Source of the DNA: a virus
DNA: 22,518 bases
Strand: one strand, 5' to 3'
Virus record (IMG/VR): IMGVR_UViG_3300034158_000123
Coordinates: 1-22,518 of that record
Both the position numbers and the translations under genes were made by a program. Within the stretch, counting starts at the first letter, position 1. Each line of letters starts with the position of its first letter. The notes beneath the pieces are model-generated. The model did not search any database, had not been told where the DNA came from, and saw only the letters and a list, made by a program, of their open reading frames with translations. Of this stretch, positions 8,713 through 16,653 are shown piece by piece.

Positions 8713-9030
8713 TTACTGTTTTAATTCGGCTGTAATTATTAAACTGTCTTTGTAACCAACCTCTTTTATATTGTCGATACCATACAATTTATTACCAAAC
8801 CTAATTTCAAAATATTCATTAATATCCTGTCTGTATTGTATTTGAAATTGTATAATAGTACTTACAAATAATTCATAATTCTGTATTGCCTTATTACCAC
8901 CAATATACTGAACTGCTGCGGGTACTGTTGCAAAGTCCGTATAGGTTTGGTTACCACCTGAACCCGTTTCGCTTGCTGCATCTTGGGGTTGTCTCAATGT
9001 TATAATATGTCTAAGTAGTCCTGCACGCAT
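8713..9030 (-). CDS. Head-tail adaptor / head closure protein
   Basis: A 105-aa protein beginning MRAGLLRHIITLRQPQDA, the typical opening of phage head-tail joining proteins (SPP1 gp16-like), with later strands ..YELFVSTIIQFQIQYR.. and ..YGIDNIKEVGYKDSLIITAEL.., also standard for this family. It closes the portal channel after packaging (family knowledge). It sits directly after the gp6-like connector, 1 nt after its stop, and ahead of the gp10-like gene. Confidence 0.85.
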   Translation of the reverse strand: MRAGLLRHIITLRQPQDAASETGSGGNQTYTDFATVPAAVQYIGGNKAIQNYELFVSTIIQFQIQYRQDINEYFEIRFGNKLYGIDNIKEVGYKDSLIITAELKQ

Positions 9031-9031
9031 T

Positions 9032-9358
9032 TTAATATTTCTCTCCGTAATTTATACTGCTTTCAATTAATGCATCAAAGGTTTCAGGCACTCTATACAT
9101 TTGTATTGGTGCAACGCTTTCCCTATTGCTAAACCAATGACCTGCAAGAAAAACCATTGCACGCTTTAACCTATTTGGAAATAATTCCAAAGTTGTACTG
9201 CCTGTTGTGGTTGTGAACCCTGTTGAATATCTATTTATTTTATCAAATACATAGTCTTCAACATCTGGTATAATGTCTTTGAAATAATTAGTTGCAAGTG
9301 TATTGCCTGTAGTGTCGTTTATTTGTAGTAAACAGTCTGAAATACTTATAAAACTCAT
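9032..9358 (-). CDS. HK97 gp6-like head-tail connector
   Basis: A 108-aa mostly helical protein between the capsid and head-closure genes. The middle reads ..RLKRAMVFLAGHWFSNRE.. and the end ..VPETFDALIESSINY.., which match the conserved helix and C-terminal FDALI motif of gp6-like connectors. It would form a ring under the portal. It follows the terminator after the capsid gene and is preceded by GTATTTAT 14 nt from ATG, so it begins the connector block. Confidence 0.85.
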   Translation of the reverse strand: MSFISISDCLLQINDTTGNTLATNYFKDIIPDVEDYVFDKINRYSTGFTTTTGSTTLELFPNRLKRAMVFLAGHWFSNRESVAPIQMYRVPETFDALIESSINYGEKY

Positions 9359-9372
9359 GTTTATGTTTTATC

Positions 9373-9380
9373 ATAAATAC
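9373..9380 (-). promoter_or_regulatory. GTATTTAT motif before connector gene
   Basis: Exact octamer 14 nt before ATG, with the palindrome TTTATGATAAA. It lies immediately downstream of the capsid terminator's T-tract. Confidence 0.55.
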
Positions 9381-9391
9381 TGTAAAAAGAA

Positions 9392-9428
9392 AAAAGGGGT
9401 GTTTTGCTGTGAAACAAACACCCCTTTT
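9392..9428 (-). terminator. Rho-independent terminator after major capsid gene
   Basis: A 13-bp perfect stem (AAAAGGGGTGTTT with its complement) and an 11-nt loop, followed on the minus strand by TTTTTTCTTTTTACA counting the stem end. It lies about 22 bp after the capsid stop and is the strongest hairpin in the window. Confidence 0.9.
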
Positions 9429-9449
9429 AAGATATTGAATATTGAATTT

Positions 9450-10769
9450 TTAAAGAATTGCTGCTTTTGTAAAACTTTCGTTTCTCAAAATACCCATGTT
9501 GTGAGCAATATTGATATGTAAACGAACAGTGTTTAAGTGAGCCTGTGTATATGGGTCAACCATAATTGAAACAGCACCAAGACTGTCAGGGGTTGCACCA
9601 AAAAATGCTTGTACTAAATTAGACCAGTCTGCGAATGCGGCACCATAATAGCCAGTACCACCAGTTCCACCAGTAACCTGAAGGTCAGAAGGCATTGTAG
9701 TTGTAGTATAATACGGAAAACCTGCAACATCATTACCATTTAAAATTGGGGTTGTAGCACTTGCAAAAGCAGGTGTTTGGCGAAGTTGATACACTGTATA
9801 AGGGTTAAAAATGAAACCCAATGAACCTTCTAAAGCGTCTTGTGCGTCTACTGCTGCTATCATTTTGAATATTGCATCTGCTGAAGTTGCACCAATGTAA
9901 GCATAAGGAACACCAGTTAAACCACCAAATAAAGACTTTGGTTTATAAGCAACACTTGCAAGGTGTTTACCAAAGAAAGCAGAAACAATTGCTTTATTAA
10001 TACCATTAACAATTGAATTTCTAATTATAGTTTCATTGCTGCTGTTTTCCTGAACTAAAAGAGTTTTTGAAATATCAACATGACCACGAATATACATAGG
10101 GGTAAGCGATAAAGCGACACTATTAGTAGGTGTTTTGTCAGTACTTGCAGTGTTTTCACCGTCAACATAGTCGAATGCAATTGCTGACTGTGCAGGGTAT
10201 GACAAATTTGAAGTTGCAAAAACTGCCTGTGAACCTGCTAAAAGTAATGGGTTTTTAGCGTAAAGCGGACCTAACAAGTCCATTACATTAGTCTGTACAC
10301 TTGCATTACTTGCTGCTGCAAGAATAGCACGTTTTTCTGCCATTGAAGCACCAAAAAGGTCTGCGTACATTCTGTTCTCAGATAAAGGAATTGTTATTTG
10401 TCCTTTGGCAGTAAGTCCATTCATTTGAAATGCATTGTTACCAATTTTCATTAGTCTGGTTTCTGCATCTGTGAAGGGTTGTTGGTTAACAACAGCGTTT
10501 AACGCTCTGAAGAAACTGAATTTTTTTTCTGGGGTATTCATATTGTAGTTTATATTTTTTTCTTTGAAAGTTTCAACATTTCTTTTGTCGGCTTCCTGAA
10601 TTTCTTTTATTTTTTCTTCGTTTAATGCAATAGTTACTTTGTGTTTTACTACTTCGTCTTCTTCTATTTGGGTAAGGCTGCGGTTTTCTGCTTTACCTTT
10701 GTTTACAATGGCTTCCAATGCATCTACTGCAATTTGTTTTTTATTTTGTAATTCAATTAAATTTTCCAT
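9450..10769 (-). CDS. Major capsid protein, HK97 fold
   Basis: A 439-aa protein of the Phage_capsid family. The first ~100 residues are charged and helical (..NKKQIAVDALEAIVNKGKAE..), fitting a scaffolding delta domain removed by the protease encoded just upstream. The remainder is Ala/Asn/Gly-rich with the usual HK97 features: ..FFRALNAVV.. near the domain junction and a C-terminal segment with ..YYGAAFADWSNLVQAFF... There is an internal Met at MNTPEKKFSFF, but the first ATG keeps the delta domain and follows the GTATTTAT motif by 17 nt. A strong terminator follows. Confidence 0.92.
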   Translation of the reverse strand: MENLIELQNKKQIAVDALEAIVNKGKAENRSLTQIEEDEVVKHKVTIALNEEKIKEIQEADKRNVETFKEKNINYNMNTPEKKFSFFRALNAVVNQQPFTDAETRLMKIGNNAFQMNGLTAKGQITIPLSENRMYADLFGASMAEKRAILAAASNASVQTNVMDLLGPLYAKNPLLLAGSQAVFATSNLSYPAQSAIAFDYVDGENTASTDKTPTNSVALSLTPMYIRGHVDISKTLLVQENSSNETIIRNSIVNGINKAIVSAFFGKHLASVAYKPKSLFGGLTGVPYAYIGATSADAIFKMIAAVDAQDALEGSLGFIFNPYTVYQLRQTPAFASATTPILNGNDVAGFPYYTTTTMPSDLQVTGGTGGTGYYGAAFADWSNLVQAFFGATPDSLGAVSIMVDPYTQAHLNTVRLHINIAHNMGILRNESFTKAAIL

Positions 10770-10786
10770 GCTTATTAAATTTTATA

Positions 10787-10794
10787 ATAAATAC
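10787..10794 (-). promoter_or_regulatory. GTATTTAT motif before capsid gene
   Basis: Exact octamer 17 nt before ATG, with the palindrome TTTATTATAAA. It starts 5 nt after the protease TAA stop. Confidence 0.55.
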
Positions 10795-10799
10795 TGTTG

Positions 10800-11444
10800 T
10801 TATTTTTTGCTTTTAATATAATTATCGTATATGCTGTAATATTTTCTAAGTTCTTCTTTGTGCTTTAGTTCTTCTACATGCTTTTGTATTTCCTGTTGTT
10901 CGTGTTGCTGCAATTCTTCCAGACCCCTTGTACTTACATCAGTTGCTTGGTATGCAGGGTTTATTACTATACTAAAGTCAAATATTGAACTGAATTTCTT
11001 AATTGTTCTTAAATATGTACCATCACTGCGTTTTTCCCATACATCATTGCCTTTGTTCGGTTCTAATGTGAAACCAAATGACATATATTGCAGGTCACCT
11101 GCACGAATCGCACTAAGAATTTCATCACTGAAAGCACTATTTTTCCTTGCTTTAAAACTAAATTCAATACCCCTTTCAGTTTTCCAAACCTTTAATGTAC
11201 TTGTTGGGTTTGCTTGTCTCCACCTTGCAAGCGGTATTGTGCTTGTATCGTGGTTGTATAACATAGTTATATCTGAATTACTTAATAATTCATCTGTTAC
11301 GGCTTCTGGTTTTATAATTTCTCTAAACTGACCACCTAGTAACTGACTTTCTGAATTAAAAACAATTGGTGTACCTGTTATAATTCTTTCGTCTTCACCT
11401 TCACCTGCACGGAGTTCGCAATTTATATACCTTAATTCTTTCAT
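10800..11444 (-). CDS. Prohead maturation protease (S78 family)
   Basis: A 214-aa HK97-type prohead protease that cleaves the capsid delta domain and itself during head maturation. The N-terminus (..GEDERIITGTPIVFNSES..) and ..FREIIKPEAV.. are typical. The catalytic residues appear to be H65 in YNHD and S122 in YMSFGF, the conserved placement of this family, with an acidic residue completing the triad. The C-terminal 40 residues are Gln/Glu/Lys-rich and probably helical. It lies between portal and capsid genes, with GTATTTAT 12 nt before ATG. Confidence 0.92.
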   Translation of the reverse strand: MKELRYINCELRAGEGEDERIITGTPIVFNSESQLLGGQFREIIKPEAVTDELLSNSDITMLYNHDTSTIPLARWRQANPTSTLKVWKTERGIEFSFKARKNSAFSDEILSAIRAGDLQYMSFGFTLEPNKGNDVWEKRSDGTYLRTIKKFSSIFDFSIVINPAYQATDVSTRGLEELQQHEQQEIQKHVEELKHKEELRKYYSIYDNYIKSKK

Positions 11445-11456
11445 ACTATGTTTATA

Positions 11457-11464
11457 ATAAATAC
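11457..11464 (-). promoter_or_regulatory. GTATTTAT motif before protease gene
   Basis: Exact octamer 12 nt before ATG, with the palindrome TTTATTATAAA. It lies just after the portal TAA stop. Confidence 0.55.
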
Positions 11465-11469
11465 TTAAA

Positions 11470-12744
11470 TTATTTTTTCAAATTATTGTCAACCTTGTCA
11501 CCAACAACAACGGGGTTTTTTAATGACTGCTGTTGAACAGTTGTTTTATAGTCGTCACCACCTTCAGCAAAATTTGTGTTTGGAAAATTCTTTGCTGCTT
11601 CGTTTCTGTTCCAAATACCGTTGTTAATACCAGTTGTATAATAATTCATTTGTGCAACACTGTCCATACGGATAAGGTCAGTTAAGTCCCAAGCCAATAT
11701 TAATTTTTGTCTGTCCTTTGGTAGTACTAATTTTCTGTAACACTCATTCTGTATTTTTTGCAGTATGGGTTGTAATGTTGTGTTTAAATATTCTATCTGC
11801 ATTGCTTCAACTGTTCCAGACAATTGTTTTGAATTGTCGAATAACAGTGCAGGACTAATATTAAACCAACGACTAATTTCAGTTATCGACCATTGACGGC
11901 TTTCCAAGAACTGCCCGTCTTTTGGACTAATACCAAGGGTTTTTAAGTCCATACCACCGCCAATAATTGGCGGGTCTTTCTGTCCAGTTGTTGGGTTAAA
12001 TGTATTTCTTAGGTCCTGGCGTAGGTCTGTTTTTTGTGTTGGGGTTGGTTGACCCTCTGTTTTAATATACAATAAAGAACTGCTGCCATTTAATGAATAG
12101 TCATTTGCTTGCTGTTCTATGTTGTATACACCACCTAATGAATTACGAGCGTATTGTAATACACTTATACCTTGTTCGTAGTCATCGGGGTCAGGGTAAT
12201 TGATAAAATGCAGTATATCCGTGTCATCAATTAAGTGTTGATACCCTGTAACCTTCCATTTCTTTTGTCCATTAACATTACCTTTTGCAACTGTGTTTGG
12301 TGGTAATAACCTGAATTCAATAGGGTTTCCGTTAGGGTCTCTGACAATAAGTATGTAAGCATTACCCGAAGTGAGCAAATTGCACCCTGCAACCTTCCAC
12401 ATATTAAATTTGCTCATGTTCCAATTTGGTTGGAGTGTTAAGAGGTCATATAAATTATTATGTAATTCTCTTTTAAACCCCTGTTCATCGACTTGGTATA
12501 ACTTTAGGTCTAATGTTGCAAGACTGTCGGAAATTTTATTTATTGCGCAATAAACCGCACTTAGTGTAAGTGTTTTATTTATTTCAAAAGTGCTTTTATA
12601 TGGTACACCAAAAATACTTTGTAAAGTATTAAGGGGTAATGTTGTCCATATATCTCGTTTTTCAAGGTCTATTAGTTTGTTTCCTTGTTCTAATATTTTG
12701 TCTTCTAAGGCTTTAACCTTTTTTGTGTTTCCGAAAATAGCCAT
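11470..12744 (-). CDS. Portal protein, HK97 family
   Basis: A 424-aa portal protein that forms the dodecameric DNA channel at the capsid vertex. Typical segments are ..TLSAVYCAINKISDSLATLDLKLYQ.. near the N-terminus, ..LTSGNAYILIVRDPNGNPIEFRLLPP.., ..DILHFINYPDPDDYEQGISVLQYAR.. and ..ITEISRWFNISPALLFD... I chose the ATG at 12744 (MAIFGNTKKV..). The frame opens at a GTG five codons earlier, but that GTG overlaps the region just after GTATTTAT, while the ATG lies 15 nt from the motif like its neighbours. It lies between TerL and protease in canonical order. Confidence 0.92.
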   Translation of the reverse strand: MAIFGNTKKVKALEDKILEQGNKLIDLEKRDIWTTLPLNTLQSIFGVPYKSTFEINKTLTLSAVYCAINKISDSLATLDLKLYQVDEQGFKRELHNNLYDLLTLQPNWNMSKFNMWKVAGCNLLTSGNAYILIVRDPNGNPIEFRLLPPNTVAKGNVNGQKKWKVTGYQHLIDDTDILHFINYPDPDDYEQGISVLQYARNSLGGVYNIEQQANDYSLNGSSSLLYIKTEGQPTPTQKTDLRQDLRNTFNPTTGQKDPPIIGGGMDLKTLGISPKDGQFLESRQWSITEISRWFNISPALLFDNSKQLSGTVEAMQIEYLNTTLQPILQKIQNECYRKLVLPKDRQKLILAWDLTDLIRMDSVAQMNYYTTGINNGIWNRNEAAKNFPNTNFAEGGDDYKTTVQQQSLKNPVVVGDKVDNNLKK

Positions 12745-12759
12745 AATTAAGTATTTCAC

Positions 12760-12767
12760 ATAAATAC
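12760..12767 (-). promoter_or_regulatory. GTATTTAT motif before portal gene
   Basis: Exact octamer 15 nt before the chosen ATG at 12744, used here to prefer that start over the upstream GTG. Confidence 0.5.
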
Positions 12768-12799
12768 TTAATGTTTTATTTCGTGTAAAGTGTTGGTTG

Positions 12800-14422
12800 T
12801 TAACCTATTCTATAACTGTATTTCTTCATTGACATCCAACAATTTAAAGCAGTGAGAATGCTAATTGCACCGTCAATTTTATTACTGCTCTTGGCTTTAT
12901 CGGGTTTCTTGTTACCATTTGCATCGTTACGCAGAACGCAATTAGAGAAGCACCAACGAGTTATTTTATTATTGTCTAATTCTACCTGACCACCTAATAA
13001 CAAACGCTCAAATTCAAGTGTTCCTGCACTGAATTTACCAACGGTCTGCGGTACTTCTTGCACATTAAAACCTCTGGTCTTCATGTCTTCTGTGAATGTC
13101 TTGGCCTTCCAAGCATCGTAACCAATGTTCAAAATATTTATTTTATACTGTTGTGCTGTGGCTTGTATGTCCGTTGCTATTGCTTCATAGTCTACACGGT
13201 TACCCGCTTGAAGTGTTATAAACCCTTGTTTATGCCAGTTCTCATAGGTTTTTTTGTCAATAGTACTGTTCATATTATCAACCGGAAGGTAATATTTGGT
13301 TATATAATGGTAGTTTCCATCTGCTTCAAACTGCCATGAAACGGCTGTAAGGTCTGAAACCTCTGACAAGTCAACACCTAACACGCAGTCAAAGCCTTCA
13401 TAATAACCAAAATTCAGGTCTTTGGAGTTGTTTAGAATGATGTTTGCAGGTATCCAAGTCGTTACAGTATCACACCAAACATTAAAATTCTTGGTCTTTA
13501 TATCATTTTCAACACTCTTGTTATTCTTACCCCGTGTTACTTCGTCTTCTAAATTCTTATATAAAACCGTATGGGTTAACGAAGGGTTACTGTATATCCA
13601 GTTGTCGGGGTTAGTCCAGTCCTGCTGCTGTTCTTCATCTAATTCAAAAATTAATGCATAAAAACTTTCATCGGTTTTCAGACCTGCATTAATTTCTTTA
13701 GCAGTGGTGTATAATTCGTATGCAGGGTAATTTTTATTAAGACCTGCGGTCATTGTGGTAATGAAAAGTTTTTCTTGTAAGTCTACTTGTGAACTTTTGA
13801 GGTTATTATATAAGTCCCAATTGCGGAATTCTTCGAATTCATCCATATAAACCACCTTCAAACCCAAACCGTCTTTACTTTTATTCTCACTGCTAATGCA
13901 TTTTATTACTGAATTGGCGTAATGTATGGTGTTATGTTTGCGGTTTAAGTACTGTTCTTCGGGGTCTAAGTTTATACAGAAATTATTTACTGCATCAAAG
14001 TCAATATCTTGTGCCTGTTCTCTTGAATTACTTACCATTACCAAACGGTTACCACTACCTTCAAATAATGTACAGTATAGCATCAAACCCGCTGCCAGTG
14101 CAGTCTTGCCGTTCTTCTTAGAAATGAATAATAGTATTTCTGTGAACCTGCGGACATTTGTTTCTTTCCACTGCCAACCAAAAATATTTGCAATAAAGAG
14201 TTTCTGCCAAGGTAATAATACAAAGTTCTTACCTGCATACCTGTCCTTGGTGTGTTGAAGGTGTGAAAAAAACCTAAACACATGCAGTACTTTGGCTTCA
14301 TTAAAATACAATTGGGGGTTGTTTTGGTCTTTCTCAAACCTCTTTACATTGTCTTGAAGTGCTTTGCAAGCCTTTATTTTACCAGTTTTAATGTCATTTA
14401 TATATGTCCAGACCTCTTGCAT
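12800..14422 (-). CDS. terL: Terminase large subunit
   Basis: A 540-aa packaging motor and nuclease of the Terminase_1 type. The ATPase part has a Walker-A-like SKKNGKT at residues 101-107, after the conserved LLPWQKLF at about 69-76, and a Walker B VVYMDE at 190-195 with catalytic Glu. The nuclease part has the RNase-H-like acidic residues D351 (VLGVDLSEVSD), D436 (NIGYDAWK) and D517 (KIDGAISIL). Its ATG overlaps the TerS stop (TAATG), so translation is coupled. The cleavage mode (cos or pac) cannot be read from the sequence, though the HNH gene nearby favours cos. Confidence 0.95.
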   Translation of the reverse strand: MQEVWTYINDIKTGKIKACKALQDNVKRFEKDQNNPQLYFNEAKVLHVFRFFSHLQHTKDRYAGKNFVLLPWQKLFIANIFGWQWKETNVRRFTEILLFISKKNGKTALAAGLMLYCTLFEGSGNRLVMVSNSREQAQDIDFDAVNNFCINLDPEEQYLNRKHNTIHYANSVIKCISSENKSKDGLGLKVVYMDEFEEFRNWDLYNNLKSSQVDLQEKLFITTMTAGLNKNYPAYELYTTAKEINAGLKTDESFYALIFELDEEQQQDWTNPDNWIYSNPSLTHTVLYKNLEDEVTRGKNNKSVENDIKTKNFNVWCDTVTTWIPANIILNNSKDLNFGYYEGFDCVLGVDLSEVSDLTAVSWQFEADGNYHYITKYYLPVDNMNSTIDKKTYENWHKQGFITLQAGNRVDYEAIATDIQATAQQYKINILNIGYDAWKAKTFTEDMKTRGFNVQEVPQTVGKFSAGTLEFERLLLGGQVELDNNKITRWCFSNCVLRNDANGNKKPDKAKSSNKIDGAISILTALNCWMSMKKYSYRIG

Positions 14423-14778
14423 TATAATAATTCATCCATCATTTTACTAAACTTTGAGTTATTTTTTTTCTTGGTGGTTGTCTTCTGTGCTTGTCTGGCC
14501 TTGGGGTTTAAATAAAACCCGTCCAATAATTTGAACATATCTTTTTTCAGGTCTTGCATTACATAAGTCCAAGGGTTTGTTTTATACTGCGGGTTTTCAT
14601 TATAGTCCAATAACTGCAACACTGCACCCATTTCCTTAACTTTCTTGCTGGCTTCCAAATACTGTTCGTATGTATTACCAAGCAATTGCAATGCAATTTC
14701 GTCCCGTTCTTTGTACAGGTTTTCCGTTTTTAGATATTCTCTAAGGCCATCAATTAATATTTTAGTTGTGCGTTTCAT
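14422..14778 (-). CDS. terS: Terminase small subunit (P27-like)
   Basis: A 118-aa protein directly before TerL. The helical core ..DEIALQLLGNTYEQYLEASKKVKEMG.. and the C-terminal ..GFYLNPKARQAQ.. fit P27-family (Terminase_4) small terminases, followed by a Lys-rich tail that may bind DNA. It recognises the packaging site and feeds DNA to TerL. The start overlaps the end of the upstream gene by 17 bp, and a near-match CTATTTAT lies 9 nt before ATG, inside that gene. Confidence 0.85.
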   Translation of the reverse strand: MKRTTKILIDGLREYLKTENLYKERDEIALQLLGNTYEQYLEASKKVKEMGAVLQLLDYNENPQYKTNPWTYVMQDLKKDMFKLLDGFYLNPKARQAQKTTTKKKNNSKFSKMMDELL

Positions 14779-15106
14779 ATTTCATAAATAAATAGTCTTT
14801 GCAAACAGTGTTGGTAAATATTGAAATGTCAACACTGTTTGTGTAGTTCTTATTTTTCTTAACATTCTGCATTAATTTTCTTATTGCCTGTAATAACTGC
14901 GGACTGAACTGCATTTCAATTGTTACTTTTCGCTCGTGTTCCAGACCCCAAGAAAATTTGTTACCGTCCTTTATACCTTCAATGTTACAGAACTTTTGTA
15001 TTGTTGCTCTATGCAGGTTTAATGCAGTTCCTGCAATTTTTATATTATCAAAAACCCTGACTTCATTGGTCAGGGTGTTGGTTGTTATTACTTGTCTTTC
15101 GTTCAT
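14762..15106 (-). CDS. NUMOD1-like small DNA-binding protein
   Basis: A 114-aa protein. Residues 8-50 (..TNEVRVFDNIKIAGTALNLHRATIQKFC..) resemble the NUMOD1 DNA-binding module of homing endonucleases: a V-F-D strand, then a helix-turn-helix with A-x-x-L and R-x-T-I. No nuclease motif follows. The second half contains ..FSPQLLQAIRKLMQN.., a possible oligomerising helix. Lying directly upstream of TerS and overlapping it by 17 bp, it could be a packaging-site accessory protein, a regulator, or a remnant of a homing endonuclease. NUMOD1 resemblance is by eye. Confidence 0.55.
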   Translation of the reverse strand: MNERQVITTNTLTNEVRVFDNIKIAGTALNLHRATIQKFCNIEGIKDGNKFSWGLEHERKVTIEMQFSPQLLQAIRKLMQNVKKNKNYTNSVDISIFTNTVCKDYLFMKYETHN

Positions 15107-15235
15107 TTTATAATTTATTATAAAATATTATTATTTGCATTTGGGAATTTGAGTTTTGAAAATTTGATATTTGTGCGAGTCTTGTTTGACGGGTGGTTTC
15201 CCGTCCTTAGTGAATTTTCTGACCCTATCCCCCCT
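15107..15235. other. Non-coding gap before terminase genes; candidate cos / TerS-binding region
   Basis: A gap of about 129 bp containing five copies of ATTTG on the plus strand (15133, 15139, 15147, 15162, 15169), plus a TTTTG at 15154, spaced 6-8 bp. It also has a perfect 6-bp inverted repeat GACGGG/CCCGTC at 15188-15205 and an isolated G-rich patch (GGGGGGATAGGG on the minus strand, near 15224-15235) in otherwise AT-rich DNA. Position next to TerS with an HNH gene upstream suits a cos site with repeat binding sites (inference). The hairpin could instead be a weak terminator. Confidence 0.4.
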
Positions 15236-15460
15236 TTATTTCTTTCTTCCAAATAGTTTTCTAAATATGTTGCTATCTTTTTTCACCCAACTATCTAAAC
15301 CATGTTCAGGAATTAATTTACTGTTATTAATAAATATTATCTTATTATAAAATTCAACTACTGCCTTACTATTCTTTACTGCTTGTTCAATATTGTAAAC
15401 AGTATTGCGTCTGTCTATCATTGCTTGCTGCTGTTCGGGTGTTAATTGTTGGTCTTTCAT
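15236..15460 (-). CDS. Small hypothetical protein
   Basis: A 74-aa protein of unknown function. It opens with a Gln-rich helix (..LTPEQQQAMIDRR..) and ends in a basic motif (..NIFRKLFGRKK) that might bind nucleic acid. It starts 1 nt after the stop of the preceding 67-aa gene, so the two are probably co-translated. I recognise no family. Confidence 0.6.
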   Translation of the reverse strand: MKDQQLTPEQQQAMIDRRNTVYNIEQAVKNSKAVVEFYNKIIFINNSKLIPEHGLDSWVKKDSNIFRKLFGRKK

Positions 15461-15461
15461 T

Positions 15462-15665
15462 TTATTCTGTTGTTTTAATAAAAATAAGAGGTTGTATTCT
15501 CTTATTTATATATTCAATTATTTTTGTTCTAAATACCTGACTTTGTTTAATTCTGCTGTTGTCAGGACTGTCGGGAAACTCATGCAATAACTCCTGCATT
15601 CTATCAATTTCAAATTGCAGTAGTGCAAGTAATTCATTTATATTACTGGTTGGGGTTAGGTTCAT
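15462..15665 (-). CDS. Small hypothetical protein
   Basis: A 67-aa, mostly helical protein of unknown function (..NELLALLQFEIDRMQELLHEF.. then ..KIIEYINKRIQPL..). It lies between the HNH gene and the 74-aa gene, with GTATTTAT 14 nt before ATG, which supports it as a true gene and the start of a short group. No motif was recognised. Confidence 0.65.
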   Translation of the reverse strand: MNLTPTSNINELLALLQFEIDRMQELLHEFPDSPDNSRIKQSQVFRTKIIEYINKRIQPLIFIKTTE

Positions 15666-15679
15666 AATTATTATTTCTC

Positions 15680-15687
15680 ATAAATAC
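15680..15687 (-). promoter_or_regulatory. GTATTTAT motif before 67-aa gene
   Basis: Exact octamer 14 nt before ATG. An 11-bp element TGGTCGTTTTT lies just upstream (15699-15709) and recurs at the next motif copy (16887-16897). Confidence 0.5.
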
Positions 15688-15710
15688 GAATGAGTTTTAA
15701 AAACGACCAA

Positions 15711-15980
15711 TTACCAGAATTCAGGGGGTATTGTAAACTTTCCGTGTTCGAATAAATGGCAGTCCGTGCATAGGCTTTCCATATTCTCAATGTCAAGTGC
15801 TAATTGTATTCTTTCGTTTTCGTCCTGACCTGACATAATATTTATTTTATGGTGTACTTCTGCAACTGGCTTTACAACACCTGTTTTAATACACCTTTCA
15901 CATATTGGTGACAACTTTACCTTTAATGCACGGACTTTCCGATATTTATTATAATATTTACTGTCTATATTATTTTTCAT
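15711..15980 (-). CDS. HNH endonuclease
   Basis: An 89-aa single-domain HNH nuclease with a structural zinc site. It has C27-x2-C30, the EVHH pair (H43/H44), N66 in the beta-beta-alpha part, and C71-x2-C74-H75 plus H79. Small HNH proteins next to terminase genes are often needed for cos cleavage together with TerL (established for several cos phages). I start it at the ATG at 15980; the frame extends to 16004 but without a better start. Its first 11 bases overlap the end of the GIY-YIG gene, so it may be coupled to it. Confidence 0.85.
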   Translation of the reverse strand: MKNNIDSKYYNKYRKVRALKVKLSPICERCIKTGVVKPVAEVHHKINIMSGQDENERIQLALDIENMESLCTDCHLFEHGKFTIPPEFW

Positions 15981-16398
15981 TTTTTTTTGCTCTCCATACA
16001 GCACTCATTTTTGCTTTACTTTCAGCAGTATGTTTATGTCCTAACCATATATTATTACGTTTATGTGCAGCACTCATTTTAGTACGTGTTTCATTACTAA
16101 CTTTTAAACCTAAGTTTGTTTTACTTGGTATTATATGTGTATTCCAACAAGGTCTGGTAACATATATTACAAATTCTTCACGCAATAATAATTCTGTATC
16201 ACCTTTCATAACCTCAGTAAAAACCAAGTCTTGTTTACCGTACTTATTATAATGGTTTTGCATAAATTTTGAATGATGCTTACCTTTTCTTAACAACCTT
16301 AAATGTTCTTGCCATCTTTCATTAATATTTACCGAACTACCAATATAAAAGCGTTCGGGGTGTGTTTTAGACTGTATTTTATAAATTGCTGTCATCAT
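15970..16398 (-). CDS. GIY-YIG homing-type endonuclease with NUMOD3 repeats
   Basis: A 142-aa nuclease. The GIY-YIG core is seen as IYKI (Y6) and FYIGSS (Y18), with R28 in ..NERWQEHL.., a Glu at about 75 and N86. The C-terminal third has two NUMOD3-like segments (..NETRTKMSAAHKRNN.. and ..TAESKAKMSAVWRAK), DNA-binding modules typical of phage homing endonucleases. The frame opens at TTG 16401, but ATG 16398 or 16395 is the probable start. It is free-standing between small genes and overlaps the HNH gene by 11 bp. It probably acts as a selfish mobile nuclease, but could have a role in packaging. Confidence 0.85.
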   Translation of the reverse strand: MMTAIYKIQSKTHPERFYIGSSVNINERWQEHLRLLRKGKHHSKFMQNHYNKYGKQDLVFTEVMKGDTELLLREEFVIYVTRPCWNTHIIPSKTNLGLKVSNETRTKMSAAHKRNNIWLGHKHTAESKAKMSAVWRAKKNEK

Positions 16399-16406
16399 CA
16401 ATATTT

Positions 16407-16652
16407 TTATAACTCATTTGGCGTTAATAATACCCTGCTGTTATTCTTTTCATAGGTGTTTATGTAGTACAGGTAAATATATTCCAGTAATTCTTGGAGT
16501 GTTATTTCTTCTGTTTCTGCAATTGCTATGAGTTTGTTATAAAGGTTATATTCAATGCTTATTTTCTTCTCTATAGTTTCACCACTATAATTGTCATATA
16601 GACAAAACAACTGGTCTAATAGAACTATTTGCATTATTTGAGTGTCTTTCAT
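16407..16652 (-). CDS. Small hypothetical protein
   Basis: An 81-aa acidic protein of unknown function. The second half is a probable helical pair with a run of Tyr/Leu (..LQELLEYIYLYYINTYEK..). The middle (..IEKKISIEYNLYNKLIAIAETEE..) hints at a short ribbon-helix-helix-like fold, but this is not secure. It starts 1 nt after the 69-aa gene stop and lies 8 nt before the GIY-YIG gene. Confidence 0.6.
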   Translation of the reverse strand: MKDTQIMQIVLLDQLFCLYDNYSGETIEKKISIEYNLYNKLIAIAETEEITLQELLEYIYLYYINTYEKNNSRVLLTPNEL

Positions 16653-16653
16653 G

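Noticed and set aside
11470-12759. GTG start at 12759 for the portal
   Set aside because: It begins directly in the GTATTTAT motif; ATG at 12744 gives normal spacing and a typical portal N-terminus.
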